A DNA stretch of 60,208 bases, taken from contig DASTNK010000126.1 in the NCBI GenBank assembly GCA_035720945.1, positions 1 through 60,208 on the forward strand, written 5' to 3'. Shown here piece by piece: positions 9,124 through 17,913 of this stretch. A program made the translations under genes and the position numbers. This DNA comes from SCQX01 sp035720945 (GTDB taxonomy: Bacteria; Pseudomonadota; Gammaproteobacteria; Burkholderiales; Burkholderiaceae_B). The notes under the pieces were generated by a model. It had not been told where the DNA came from, searched no databases, and saw nothing but the letters and a program-made list of their open reading frames with translations. The number at the start of each line of letters is the position of its first letter. Position 1 is the first letter of the stretch.

Positions 9124-10230
9124 ATGACACACATGTTGTACGCGGGCCTGATGTCGGGCACCAGCACTGACGGCATAGACGGCGTCCTGGCGGATTTCCC
9201 GCCAGTCGGGCCGCCTCGTATCATGGCCCAAGTATCGATGCCCATGCCAGAAACACTCCGGCGGGAATTTCTGGCGCTGAACAGCCCGGGCGACAACGAA
9301 CTCGAACGCGCGGCGCTGGCCGCCAACGCGTTGGCGAAACTGTACGCCGACGCCATCGGCCAGTTGTTGGCCAGGGCGAAGGTCGGTGCGCCCGACGTCG
9401 CGGCCATCGGCGCGCACGGGCAAACCGTCAGGCACCGCCCCGAAGCGGGCTACACGATTCAACTCAACGCCCCCGCGGTTCTGGCCGAACTGACCGGTAT
9501 CGATGTCGTGGCCGATTTCCGTTCCCGCGATGTGGCGGCGGGCGGGCAAGGCGCCCCGCTGGTTCCGGCCTTTCACCAGGCGCTGTTCCAATGCGACCAC
9601 CCGCGCGCCGTGCTGAACCTCGGAGGCATCGCCAATGTCACGCTCCTTGCACCAAACGAGCCAGTAAGAGGCTTCGATACGGGGCCGGCCAATGTCCTGA
9701 TGGATATGTGGTGCCAAGAGAAGACCGGCGCCACCTATGACGCCGATGGAAAATGGGCGGCCACCGGCCACGCGGGCGAAGAATTGCTGGACGTGATGGT
9801 GGAGAGCGAGCCCTGGTTCAGACTGCCGCCACCGAAATCAACCGGCCGCGACCGGTTCAACCGCCAATGGCTGGCACGGCGACTGGCCATTCCAGAGGCC
9901 CGTGGCATGCGTGACAACGATATCCAGGCCACCTTGCGCAACCTGACGGCACGCACCGTGGCCGACGCCATTGCCGCGCACGCGCCGCAAACACAAGACA
10001 TCGTGGTGTGCGGGGGGGGCGCGCTCAATGATGGCCTGATGGCCACACTCACGCATTATTTGAACCGCCCGGTGGTGTCATCCGCCGAGTTGGGCGTACC
10101 GGTGCAGATGGTTGAAGCCCTGGCCTTCGCCTGGCTGGCCTGGGCACATGGGGCAGGCCATGCGGCCGGCCTGCCAAGCGTGACAGGAGCTCGCCACGCC
10201 ACGCCTCTGGGCGCTCGTTACCCGGCCTGA
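9124..10230 (+). CDS. anmK: Anhydro-N-acetylmuramic acid kinase
   Basis: AnmK phosphorylates 1,6-anhydro-MurNAc released from recycled peptidoglycan to MurNAc-6-phosphate. The 368-residue protein shows the phosphate-binding motif LMSGTSTDGID near the N-terminus, GAHGQTVRHRP, NLGGIANVT, GFDTGPAN and the C-terminal CGGGALNDGLM, all hallmarks of the family. Length is typical. It begins 12 bp after the M23 peptidase gene, with which it forms a likely two-gene unit, and converges on erpA. Confidence 0.95.
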   Translation: MTHMLYAGLMSGTSTDGIDGVLADFPPVGPPRIMAQVSMPMPETLRREFLALNSPGDNELERAALAANALAKLYADAIGQLLARAKVGAPDVAAIGAHGQTVRHRPEAGYTIQLNAPAVLAELTGIDVVADFRSRDVAAGGQGAPLVPAFHQALFQCDHPRAVLNLGGIANVTLLAPNEPVRGFDTGPANVLMDMWCQEKTGATYDADGKWAATGHAGEELLDVMVESEPWFRLPPPKSTGRDRFNRQWLARRLAIPEARGMRDNDIQATLRNLTARTVADAIAAHAPQTQDIVVCGGGALNDGLMATLTHYLNRPVVSSAELGVPVQMVEALAFAWLAWAHGAGHAAGLPSVTGARHATPLGARYPA

Positions 10231-10295
10231 GCCCGTGCTCGTTGCGCAAGCGGCCCGGCCAACGCCACGCCTTCGGGCATCCGGAGCCGCCAGCC

Positions 10296-10664
10296 TCAGG
10301 CCGAGAAGGACGAACCGCACCCACAGGTGGACACGGCGTTGGGATTGCGGATGACGAACTGGGCCCCCTCGAGATCGTCCTTGTAGTCGATCTCGGCGCC
10401 GACCAGGTACTGGAAGCTCATGGGGTCGATGAGGAGCTTGACGCCATCCTTGTCCACCACGGTGTCGTCATCGTTGGTGGTTTCATCGAAGGTGAAACCG
10501 TACTGAAAACCGGAACACCCACCGCCCTGGACGAACACCCGCAGGTTCAGCTCCGGGTTGTCCTCTTCGGCCAGCAGATCTTTGACTTTGGCAACGGCCG
10601 CATCGGTGAACACGAGCGGCGACGGAGGCGCTTGCAAGTCGACGGTTTCGATCAGGGCATTCAT
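10296..10664 (-). CDS. erpA: Iron-sulfur cluster insertion protein ErpA
   Basis: ErpA is an A-type carrier that delivers Fe-S clusters to apoproteins. The 122-residue protein carries the three conserved cysteines: C50 in GGGCSGFQY, and C114 and C116 in the C-terminal STCGCGSSF. The ATG at 10664 gives the expected family length; thirteen codons of open frame further upstream are not conserved. It is 49 bp downstream of the coiled-coil membrane protein gene and shares its strand with argC. Confidence 0.95.
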   Translation of the reverse strand: MNALIETVDLQAPPSPLVFTDAAVAKVKDLLAEEDNPELNLRVFVQGGGCSGFQYGFTFDETTNDDDTVVDKDGVKLLIDPMSFQYLVGAEIDYKDDLEGAQFVIRNPNAVSTCGCGSSFSA

Positions 10665-10713
10665 GAAAAACTCCAGGTCGGCACAAGGCCGCGAACAGGC
10701 CACAAACGGGCGA

Positions 10714-11439
10714 TCAGGGCGACAGTTTGACGGTGCGCGTCACGCGCACCGCATTGCCCTCGAGCACGCTCAGCATAACCGACTGGGGCGTGAACCCGGT
10801 TGGCAGCGCCAGCTTGCCCTCGCTGCGCTGGAACTGGTCGAAGCTCAGGGCCAGTTCGTCGGTGTTTGCAGGCGTCGCCGGCTGGGCGACGCGTAAAGGC
10901 ATCAGGGTGATTTTAACCGTTTTGCCCTTCTCCTGGCCCTGCGCCACGAAGCGCAGGCTACCCTTGAACAGGGAGCCGGGCGCGGCATTACGGCTGAGCA
11001 GCACTTTGTAGGCCAACGCCGGGCCCTGCTGGCGCACTTCCAGCGCCCGGATGTTGACCGACCCGCTGGGGCCGGGCGGGAACAGTTGCCGGAAGAACGC
11101 CAACTGATCGCGGGTGCGCCCCAACTCGCGCTGCGCGGTCGCGAGCGACGCCTCCAACCCCTTGCGCGCGCCCAGTTCGACGTCCAGCTCGCCCTGTAGT
11201 TTGTCTGCCTGCGCCTGCAGGCGGTCGGCATCGGCCCGCGACTGCGTCGACAACTGATCGAACCGCGCTTTGAGTTGATCGTATCGATCAAGCCCCCGAT
11301 TCGCCAGCCAGGCGCGCGACGCGAAAAAACCGACTACCAACCCGATCAACAGCGCGAGCAACAACCCTGGCCAGCGCGACCGGGCTGCGTCAGGCGGCTT
11401 CACAGCGGAACCGGGTATGTGGGTGGGCTTTGGAGTCAT
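10714..11439 (-). CDS. Single-pass membrane protein with coiled coil (DUF6776-like)
   Basis: This 241-residue protein has a proline-rich N-terminus, one membrane segment at about 24-44, a coiled coil at about 50-115 (DQLKARFDQLSTQSRADA and following) and a C-terminal beta-rich domain with NIRALEVRQQGPALAYKVLL. The layout and its position between argC and erpA resemble the DUF6776 proteins of Burkholderiales, whose function is unknown. The domain should lie in the periplasm. I do not recognise a catalytic motif. Confidence 0.75.
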   Translation of the reverse strand: MTPKPTHIPGSAVKPPDAARSRWPGLLLALLIGLVVGFFASRAWLANRGLDRYDQLKARFDQLSTQSRADADRLQAQADKLQGELDVELGARKGLEASLATAQRELGRTRDQLAFFRQLFPPGPSGSVNIRALEVRQQGPALAYKVLLSRNAAPGSLFKGSLRFVAQGQEKGKTVKITLMPLRVAQPATPANTDELALSFDQFQRSEGKLALPTGFTPQSVMLSVLEGNAVRVTRTVKLSP

Positions 11440-11490
11440 GATGCATAGACCTCCTGGCCGCCCCGGGGTTCCCGGAGGCTGGCGCGTACG

Positions 11491-12555
11491 TCAGGGTAAT
11501 ACCGCCACGTGCCGCAAACCCGCCTGCTCGGGCAGGCCAAACATGATGTTCATGTTCTGCACAGCCTGACCGGCCGCCCCCTTGACCAGATTGTCTTGCA
11601 CCACGAGGATGACGAGATGATCGGCCCCCTCGGGCTGATGCAGAGCGATGCGCAGGTAGTTGGACGCCCGCACAGAACGGGTTTCGGGCAGGCTGCCGGC
11701 GGGCATGACATCGATGAACGCCTCGTTGGCGTAGCGCCGCTCGAACAACGCCTGGAAATCGGTGCCACGCGCCCCAGGCAGCAGCGGCGCATAAATGGTG
11801 GAGAACATGCCACGGATCATCGGCACCAGGTGGGGCACGAACAACACCCCAACCGGCCCGCCCACCAAGCCACCCAATTGCTCGGAAATCTCGGCATGGT
11901 GACGGTGCCCTTTCACGGCATACGCCTTGAAATTGTCGCCGGCTTCGGAATACAGGTTGCCCACGGCGGCTTTGCGGCCAGCCCCGGACGTGCCCGACTT
12001 GCAATCGGCGACGATATGGGCGGGATCGATCAGATGGCGCCCCTGTTCCAGCAGCGGCAGCAGGCCAAGGATGACCGTGGTGGGATAGCACCCCGGATTA
12101 CCCACGACCCGCGCCTTGGCGATCTTGTCGCGGTTCACCTCGGCCAGACCGTACACCGCATCGGCCAGGATATCGGGGCACGCGTGCGGCATCTTGTACC
12201 ACTTCTCGAAGGCCCGGGTATCGTGCAGGCGGAAGTCCGCCGCCAGATCGATGATACGGACGTCGTGGCGCAACAATTCGCGCGCCTGATCCATGGCGAC
12301 ACCGTGCGGGGTGGCGAAGAACACCACATCGCAATCAGAGAGCGACGCCGCGTCGGGAGTCTGGTAGCTCAGGTCGACCAACCCGCGCAAGTTGGGAAAC
12401 ATCTCGGCCACCGGCATGCCATCCTCGGATCGTGATGTGATGGCCTTGAGTTCGACGTCGGGATGGACCGACAGCAAACGCAGAAGCTCGACGCCGGTGT
12501 ACCCGGTGCCGCCCACGATGCCGACCTTGATGCGCGATGAGGATGCCTGGCTCAT
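11491..12555 (-). CDS. argC: N-acetyl-gamma-glutamyl-phosphate reductase
   Basis: ArgC reduces N-acetylglutamyl phosphate to the semialdehyde with NADPH in arginine synthesis. The 354-residue protein has the nucleotide-binding GIVGGTGYTGVELLRLL at 12-28, the catalytic cysteine C156 in VGNPGCYPT, and the His-rich KGHRHHAEI near 215-223. The ATG at 12555 has GGGAA eight bases upstream; a TTG four codons earlier is less likely. No other arg gene is adjacent. Instead it lies between rpsI and the coiled-coil/erpA pair, all on the minus strand. Confidence 0.95.
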   Translation of the reverse strand: MSQASSSRIKVGIVGGTGYTGVELLRLLSVHPDVELKAITSRSEDGMPVAEMFPNLRGLVDLSYQTPDAASLSDCDVVFFATPHGVAMDQARELLRHDVRIIDLAADFRLHDTRAFEKWYKMPHACPDILADAVYGLAEVNRDKIAKARVVGNPGCYPTTVILGLLPLLEQGRHLIDPAHIVADCKSGTSGAGRKAAVGNLYSEAGDNFKAYAVKGHRHHAEISEQLGGLVGGPVGVLFVPHLVPMIRGMFSTIYAPLLPGARGTDFQALFERRYANEAFIDVMPAGSLPETRSVRASNYLRIALHQPEGADHLVILVVQDNLVKGAAGQAVQNMNIMFGLPEQAGLRHVAVLP

Positions 12556-12690
12556 GTTGATTCCCAATACAGGTTGCTCGTCAAAACATTATTATGCGAC
12601 ATCCCGGCCCCTGGTTTGGCGGGAGTGACCCAAATGTCACATGCCTGAAGCCACGCGCCGGCCTGCCACAAGCCAGGTGCGCCACAAAAG

Positions 12691-12722
12691 CCAAAAGCCC
12701 CAGCCGTGGCCGGGGCTTTTGG
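12691..12722 (-). terminator. Rho-independent terminator after rpsI
   Basis: AAAAGCCCC and GGGGCTTTT form a perfect inverted repeat with a 9-nt spacer (AGCCGTGGC), with A and T runs giving a U-tract on either strand. It lies 38 bp beyond the rpsI stop and ahead of argC, ending the ribosomal protein transcript. Being symmetrical, it may act in both directions. Confidence 0.88.
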
Positions 12723-12760
12723 CGGCCGTGCCGGACGCGCCAGGCGTCCGCACGGAACGA

Positions 12761-13153
12761 TCAGCGCTTGCTGAACTGCTTGCGCCGACGCGCCTTGTGG
12801 AAGCCGACCTTCTTGCGTTCGACTTCGCGGGCGTCACGCGTGACCAACCCGGCTTGCTTGAGCGGGGATTTCAGCGTTTCGTCGTAGTCGATGAGCGCAC
12901 GCGTGATGCCGTGGCGCACCGCGCCAGCCTGGCCGCTTTCACCACCGCCATGGACGTTGATGTGAAAATCAAACGACTCCAGGTGGCCCGTGAGGCTCAG
13001 GGGCTGCCGCACGACCATGCGGCCGGTTTCGCGAGCGAAGTATTCGTCGACGGGCTTGCCGTTGACGACGATCTTGCCCGACCCTTTCTTGAGGAACACG
13101 CGCGCCACCGAAGTCTTGCGGCGGCCAGTTCCGTAATTCCAGTTACCGATCAT
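12761..13153 (-). CDS. rpsI: 30S ribosomal protein S9
   Basis: The 130-residue protein has the S9 signatures GTGRRKTSVARVFL at the start, GGGESGQAGAVRHGITRAL in the middle, and the basic tail ending in QFSKR that reaches into the decoding centre. Length is normal. It follows rplM by 9 bp in the universal rplM-rpsI pair, and a strong terminator follows. Confidence 0.98.
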   Translation of the reverse strand: MIGNWNYGTGRRKTSVARVFLKKGSGKIVVNGKPVDEYFARETGRMVVRQPLSLTGHLESFDFHINVHGGGESGQAGAVRHGITRALIDYDETLKSPLKQAGLVTRDAREVERKKVGFHKARRRKQFSKR

Positions 13154-13162
13154 GACCTTTCC

Positions 13163-13591
13163 TTAGAATTCCAGCGGTTTGGGCTGCTGAGCAGAATGAG
13201 GGTGCTCGGCGCCGGCGTAAACCTTCAGCTTCTTGGCCATGGCGTAGCCCAGCGGACCCTTGGGCAACATGCCCTTCACGGCCTTCTGCAGAGCGCGGCC
13301 AGGAAAACGCTGCTGCATTTTCTGGAAGTTGGTTTCGTACACACCGCCGGGATAGCCCGAATGCCGGTAGTATTTCTTGTCAAGCGACTTGTTGCCGGTG
13401 ACGACGATATCCGCCGCGTTGATGATGACAATATAGTCACCCGTATCAACGTGAGGCGTGAATTCTGGTTTGTGTTTACCGCGCAAACGTCGTGCGACTT
13501 CGCTGGCCACACGACCCAGGACTTTGCCCTTGGCGTCAATCACGTACCAGTCACGCTTGACTTCATGCGGCTTGGCCACGAAGGTCTTCAT
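13163..13591 (-). CDS. rplM: 50S ribosomal protein L13
   Basis: The 142-residue protein starts MKTFVAKPHEVKRDWYVIDA and contains GRVASEVARRLRGKHK, HVDTGDYIVIINA and RHSGYPGG, all typical of L13. The ATG at 13591 is the conserved start; 13 upstream codons are open but not conserved. It is first in the rplM-rpsI operon. A sigma70-like promoter about 260 bp upstream may drive it, giving a long leader. Confidence 0.98.
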   Translation of the reverse strand: MKTFVAKPHEVKRDWYVIDAKGKVLGRVASEVARRLRGKHKPEFTPHVDTGDYIVIINAADIVVTGNKSLDKKYYRHSGYPGGVYETNFQKMQQRFPGRALQKAVKGMLPKGPLGYAMAKKLKVYAGAEHPHSAQQPKPLEF

Positions 13592-13854
13592 GATGGTTCC
13601 TGAAAAAATATTGAATTGCGCACCTGGCATCCAGGCGCACCGCTTTGTTTCCCGGCGAATTCACAATGACCCTGTCTAGGCGTTGTATCCCGCCCGTACA
13701 CTGTCGCTGTATTTGCTTTGCTGTATCGCTTATTTGCAGATACCTCTACACAGATACGCCACATTGATTCCACCGCACCCGCCGTGCCAACCTGGCCACA
13801 GCCAACAACCGAAGCGATGAATCAAGGCCCAGAAAATCCGCTGGAAAGCTTGCT

Positions 13855-13882
13855 ATCATAGCACAATCCACTGATTTCCCAA
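13855..13882 (-). promoter_or_regulatory. Candidate sigma70 promoter for rplM-rpsI
   Basis: On the minus strand TTGGGA (13882-13877) is followed after 16 bp by TATGAT (13860-13855). The -10 is close to consensus and the -35 moderate. It would give a leader of about 250 nt before rplM, long enough for regulation, but no L13-binding structure was identified. Confidence 0.4.
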
Positions 13883-13935
13883 CAAATAGCTGGAACCACC
13901 CTGCCAGGGCGAACTATGTCGCGATCGCCAGTAAG

Positions 13936-13977
13936 CCGCCACGGCATCACCAGGCGGCCACGGCGATGCCGTGGCGG
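13936..13977. repeat. Perfect 12-bp inverted repeat upstream of livJ
   Basis: CCGCCACGGCAT and ATGCCGTGGCGG flank an 18-nt spacer about 220 bp before the livJ start. No T-tract follows on either strand, so it is not an obvious intrinsic terminator. A dimeric-regulator operator or an RNA hairpin in the livJ leader are possible. Confidence 0.6.
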
Positions 13978-14195
13978 GTCGCTGGCTGAGTGAACGCACC
14001 CTCGTTGACGCGACGATCAGGGTCCGAACAGGTAAGTACCCGGCCAGTTATCGTTTTCCATGGGTTTTAATCTGCAACGAATTGCGTGATAATCCGATCC
14101 TTGCCAAACCCAACAGGGCGCAGGCGGCGCAGGAATGCCGGGGATACACCCATTCCCGCGTGTTTCCAACTGAATACCAAGAAAGGGCGTTCACC

Positions 14196-15350
14196 ATGCA
14201 CAGCACACGCAAGATACTCCTGGCTTCCCTCATCGCCGCGGGCAGCCTGTCCGTCGCGCACGCGGGCGACATCAACATCGGCATGGCTGAAGCCCTGTCG
14301 GGCGGCGCCGCCCAGTACGGCCACTCCATCAAGAATGGCTTCGAGCTGGCTGCCTCCGAGATCAATGCCGCGGGCGGCATCAACGGCGACAAGATCAAAT
14401 TCGTCGTCGAAGACGAACAAGGCAAGAAAGACGAGGCCATCAACGTCTTCAAGAAACTGATCTTCCAGGACAAGGTCCTGATGATCTTCGGCCCGACCCT
14501 GTCGAATTCCGCCCAAGCCGCCGACCCAATCGCCCAGGCATCCAAGACGGTCGCGTTCGGCACGTCCAACACCGCCAATGGCATCACGTCCATCGGCAAC
14601 TACATCTTCCGCAATTCCGTGACCGAGGCCGACGTCCTGCCCGTCACGCTTGCCGTCGCCCAGCGCAAACTCGGCATCAAGAAAGTGGCCGTGCTCTACG
14701 GCAATGACGACGTCTTCACCACGAGCGGCTACGACAACTTCAAGAAGGCCCTGGCCGACCTGAAGATTCCCGTCACGGCGACGGAAACCTTCTCCAAGGG
14801 CGATGTCGACTTCAAAGCCCAACTGACCAAAATCGAAAGCACGCACCCAGACGCCATCGTCCTGTCGGCACTGCTGGCCGAAGGCGCCCCCATCATGGTG
14901 CAGGCCCGCCAGCTCGGCATCAAGGTTCCGTTCATTGGCGGCAACGGCATGAATTCCGTCAAGATCTTCACGCTGGCGCCGGGCGCGGCCTCTAACAATC
15001 TGTGGGTGGGCAGCCCCTGGTCCATCGACAACCACACGCCCGAGAACGACAAGTTCGTCGCTGCGTACAAGGCCAAGTTCCACTCGGCTCCCGATCAGTT
15101 CGCGGCACAGTCCTACGATGCCACACACATCGTCGCGCAGGCGCTCAAGCACATCAAGCTCACCGGCAACCTCGCCGCCGATCGCACGGCATTGCGCAAC
15201 GCCCTGCCCTCGGTCAAGTGGACCGGCGCCACCGGGCCTTTCGAGTTCGTCCAGGCCAAGAACAAGGCCGGCAAACCCGCTGGTTATGACGCCAAGCAAA
15301 CCGCCATCATCAGCGTGACGGACAACGGCAAATACACCATCGAAAAGTAA
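14196..15350 (+). CDS. livJ: Branched-chain amino acid ABC transporter, periplasmic binding protein
   Basis: This 384-residue protein is a Leu/Ile/Val-type (peripla_BP_6) receptor. Residues 1-23 form a Sec signal peptide ending AHA-G, followed by DINIGMAEALSGGAAQYG and ASEINAAGGINGDKIKFVVED, typical of the family. GAAAGGG lies 9 bp before the ATG at 14196; open frame further upstream is non-coding. It heads a five-gene ABC operon (binding protein, two permeases, two ATPases). The family also carries other substrates (amides, urea, aromatic acids), so the ligand is inferred only. Confidence 0.88.
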   Translation: MHSTRKILLASLIAAGSLSVAHAGDINIGMAEALSGGAAQYGHSIKNGFELAASEINAAGGINGDKIKFVVEDEQGKKDEAINVFKKLIFQDKVLMIFGPTLSNSAQAADPIAQASKTVAFGTSNTANGITSIGNYIFRNSVTEADVLPVTLAVAQRKLGIKKVAVLYGNDDVFTTSGYDNFKKALADLKIPVTATETFSKGDVDFKAQLTKIESTHPDAIVLSALLAEGAPIMVQARQLGIKVPFIGGNGMNSVKIFTLAPGAASNNLWVGSPWSIDNHTPENDKFVAAYKAKFHSAPDQFAAQSYDATHIVAQALKHIKLTGNLAADRTALRNALPSVKWTGATGPFEFVQAKNKAGKPAGYDAKQTAIISVTDNGKYTIEK

Positions 15351-15389
15351 GCGCACCCCAAGAACGTCGTAGCCACGGAATAGCACCGC

Positions 15390-16271
15390 ATGCTGGAACA
15401 GCAACTCATCAACGCCCTGTCCCTGGGATGCGTATACGCTTTGTTCGCGCTGGGCTTCACGCTGGTGTTCGGCGTTCTTGGCGTCATCAACCTGTCGCAT
15501 GGCGCGGTCTTCATGGCCGGCGCCTATGCGGCGCTGTATGCCATCGCCACGCTCGGCCTGCCGCTTTGGGCGGGGCTGATCGTGTCATTCCTGGCTGCGG
15601 GCGCGCTGGGCGCGATCATAGACTGGCTCGTTCTGCGGCCGCTGCGACACCGTGGCGCGCCGCACCTCATCCCGATGATCGCCACCATCGGCATAGGCAT
15701 CATCCTCACCAACGGGGCGCAAGGCATCTTCGGCCCCAACAATCTGCGCTTCCCGACGGGCACGATTCCCAACCAGTCGTTCATGCTGGGCGGGCTGCAC
15801 ATGACCGTCATTGAAGTCGGCATCATCTTTCTTTCGTTCGCCCTCATGCTGGCGCTGATGTACGTCATGCGCCGCACCCGCTTCGGGCGGGCGCTTCGCG
15901 CCATCGCCGAATCTCCCAAGGCGGCCTGGCTACTCGGCATCAATGTCGAGCGCCTGTTCCTGACCACATCCTTCGTGGCCGGTGGCCTGGGCGGCATCGC
16001 GGGCGTGCTCATCGGCCTGTATTCCAACGCTCTTTATCCCCTGATGGGCGAACCCATTCTCCGCAAAGGCATCGCCGTGGTCATCCTGGGGGGGCTGGGC
16101 AGCATCCCCGGTGCCATGATCGGCGGGCTCTTCCTCGGCTTCTCCGAAGTCCTCTCGGTCGCTTTCATCGGCTCAACCACACGCGACGCTGTGGCGTTCG
16201 GCCTGCTGTTCCTGGTGCTGCTGCTGCGCCCGCAGGGGCTGTTCGGCAAAGCTGTCCAGCGCAAGGCATAA
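15390..16271 (+). CDS. livH: Branched-chain amino acid ABC transporter permease LivH
   Basis: The 293-residue inner-membrane permease opens MLEQQLINALSLGCVYALFALG, the usual start of LivH proteins. It has about eight hydrophobic segments and the ATPase-contact loop FGRALRAIAESPKAAWLLGI near 170-190. A C-terminal GGLGSIPGAMIGG motif is also characteristic. It lies 39 bp after livJ and 6 bp before livM. Confidence 0.93.
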   Translation: MLEQQLINALSLGCVYALFALGFTLVFGVLGVINLSHGAVFMAGAYAALYAIATLGLPLWAGLIVSFLAAGALGAIIDWLVLRPLRHRGAPHLIPMIATIGIGIILTNGAQGIFGPNNLRFPTGTIPNQSFMLGGLHMTVIEVGIIFLSFALMLALMYVMRRTRFGRALRAIAESPKAAWLLGINVERLFLTTSFVAGGLGGIAGVLIGLYSNALYPLMGEPILRKGIAVVILGGLGSIPGAMIGGLFLGFSEVLSVAFIGSTTRDAVAFGLLFLVLLLRPQGLFGKAVQRKA

Positions 16272-16277
16272 GGCAAC

Positions 16278-17144
16278 ATGGGTAGTCTGGCAACCTTCTG
16301 GGCCATTTATGGCAATGTCGTCATGTCGCTGGGCACCAACGCCCTGCTGGCCCTGTCAATCTGGCTGACGCTGGTCTGCGGCATGCTGTCCATCGCCAAT
16401 GCCGCCTTCATGGGCATAGGCGCCTACGCGGCCGCGATCTGCACCATGAGCCTCGGCATGCCGTTTCCCGTCTCGCTCGCGGCGGGCATGGTGGCCCCGG
16501 CCATTCTGGCGGCCATCATCGGGCTACCCACCATACGCCTGTCGGGCGTGTACCTGGCCATGGCCACCCTGGCTTTCGGCGAGGTGGTCCGGGTGATCGT
16601 GCTCAACACCCAATCCATCACCGGCGGCGCGCTGGGGTTGAACGGCATTCCGCAACTCACGCAATGGTGGCACGTGCTGCTCGCCGTCATCATTGTGCTG
16701 CTGGTTCTGTGGCGCCTGAAGGTCTCGAAAGTGGGCCGTGCCTTCGACGCCATACGCGGCGACGAAACCGCCGCCAGCCTGATGGGCGTGAATGTCCGCT
16801 CCAACAAGCTGCTCGCCTTCGTCCTGGGCGCGGCGATCGCCGGCCTGGCCGGCGCGCTCGACGCCCACCTGACCTTTTACATCGGCCCCAACGAATACGG
16901 CTTCGAACGCGCCGTGGAAATCCTGACCATGACCATCCTGGGTGGCATCGGCGGGTTGGTCGGCCCGGTGATCGGCAGCAGCATCATCACCTTGCTGCCC
17001 GAAGTCCTGCGTGGCTTCAACAGTTTCCGTCTGGTCGCCAACGGACTGATCCTCGTGCTCATCGTGTTGTTCCTGCCCCGCGGTATCTGGGACCCCGCCC
17101 GCTATGCGCATTGGCTTCGCAAGGGGAGCAAACGCCGTGCTTGA
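16278..17144 (+). CDS. livM: Branched-chain amino acid ABC transporter permease LivM
   Basis: The 288-residue permease has about eight membrane segments, a central GRAFDAIRGDETAASLMGV loop for ATPase contact and the C-terminal GGIGGLVGPVIGSSIITLLPE signature of LivM. AAGG precedes the ATG. The last codons overlap the livG start by 8 bp, implying translational coupling. Confidence 0.93.
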   Translation: MGSLATFWAIYGNVVMSLGTNALLALSIWLTLVCGMLSIANAAFMGIGAYAAAICTMSLGMPFPVSLAAGMVAPAILAAIIGLPTIRLSGVYLAMATLAFGEVVRVIVLNTQSITGGALGLNGIPQLTQWWHVLLAVIIVLLVLWRLKVSKVGRAFDAIRGDETAASLMGVNVRSNKLLAFVLGAAIAGLAGALDAHLTFYIGPNEYGFERAVEILTMTILGGIGGLVGPVIGSSIITLLPEVLRGFNSFRLVANGLILVLIVLFLPRGIWDPARYAHWLRKGSKRRA

Positions 17145-17913
17145 GCTCTCCTCGATCTCCATCCACTTCGGTGGGCTGCATGTCCTGCATGACGTCAATG
17201 TCAAGGTGCCTGAAGGTGCGATCTTCGGCCTGATCGGCCCCAACGGCGCTGGCAAGACCACGGTGTTCAACCTGATCACCGGCCTGCTCTCCCCGAATGG
17301 GGGCGACATCCTGTTCGAGGGCCGCAGCCTGATCGGCCAGAAGCCGCATCGCATCACGCGCCTGGGCCTTGCCCGCACGTTCCAGAACATCCGCCTGTTC
17401 AAAGAAATGACGCTGCTCCAGAACGTGGTGGTCGGCTCTTACCGGCACATGCATTACGGCGTGTCCGATCTGTTGTTCGGGCTACCCGCGTTCAGGCGCC
17501 AGGAGACCCAGGCGCGCGACCGCGCCATGGAGCTCCTGACCTGGCTCAAGCTGGATCACAAGGCCCATGACCTGGCGGACAACCTTTCCTACGGCGAGCA
17601 GCGCCGCCTCGAACTGGCACGCGCACTGGCCACCGAGCCCAAGCTGTTGCTGCTCGACGAACCCGTGGCCGGGATGAACACCGGCGAACGCGCCGAACTC
17701 ATGCACGAAATCCGGGCCATTCGCGACCGCGGCTACACCATCCTCATGATCGAGCACGACATGCATTTCGTCATGGGGTTGTGCGACGAGATCGCGGTGC
17801 TGAATTTCGGCAAAATCATCGCCTCAGGTCAACCCGAGGCGATCCGCAACAACGAAGAAGTCATCGAGGCCTACCTGGGCCGCGACGACGACGACACCGA
17901 GGTGCATGCATGA
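17137..17913 (+). CDS. livG: Branched-chain amino acid ABC transporter ATP-binding protein LivG
   Basis: The 258-residue ATPase has Walker A GPNGAGKTT, a Q-loop in ARTFQNIRLF, signature NLSYGEQRRLELARAL and Walker B LLLLDEPVAGM, followed by the H-loop in IEHDMHFVM. GTG at 17137 is chosen as start because AAGGGGAGC sits 8 bp upstream and the protein then begins VLELSSISIHFGG like its relatives. Its start overlaps livM by 8 bp and its stop overlaps livF by 4 bp (ATGA). Confidence 0.93.
   Translation: MLELSSISIHFGGLHVLHDVNVKVPEGAIFGLIGPNGAGKTTVFNLITGLLSPNGGDILFEGRSLIGQKPHRITRLGLARTFQNIRLFKEMTLLQNVVVGSYRHMHYGVSDLLFGLPAFRRQETQARDRAMELLTWLKLDHKAHDLADNLSYGEQRRLELARALATEPKLLLLDEPVAGMNTGERAELMHEIRAIRDRGYTILMIEHDMHFVMGLCDEIAVLNFGKIIASGQPEAIRNNEEVIEAYLGRDDDDTEVHA

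Larger units (their letters stand above)
13592..14195. other. Gene-free divergent region between rplM and the liv operon
   Basis: These 604 bp carry no convincing gene on either strand. They contain a candidate minus-strand promoter (13855-13882) and a perfect 12-bp inverted repeat (13936-13977). On the right is the leader of the plus-strand liv operon, ending in GAAAGGG ahead of the livJ ATG. Confidence 0.7.

Noticed and set aside
14067..15500. Open frame of 477 codons opposite livJ
   Set aside because: Antisense to a gene with clear signal peptide, ribosome site and operon context.
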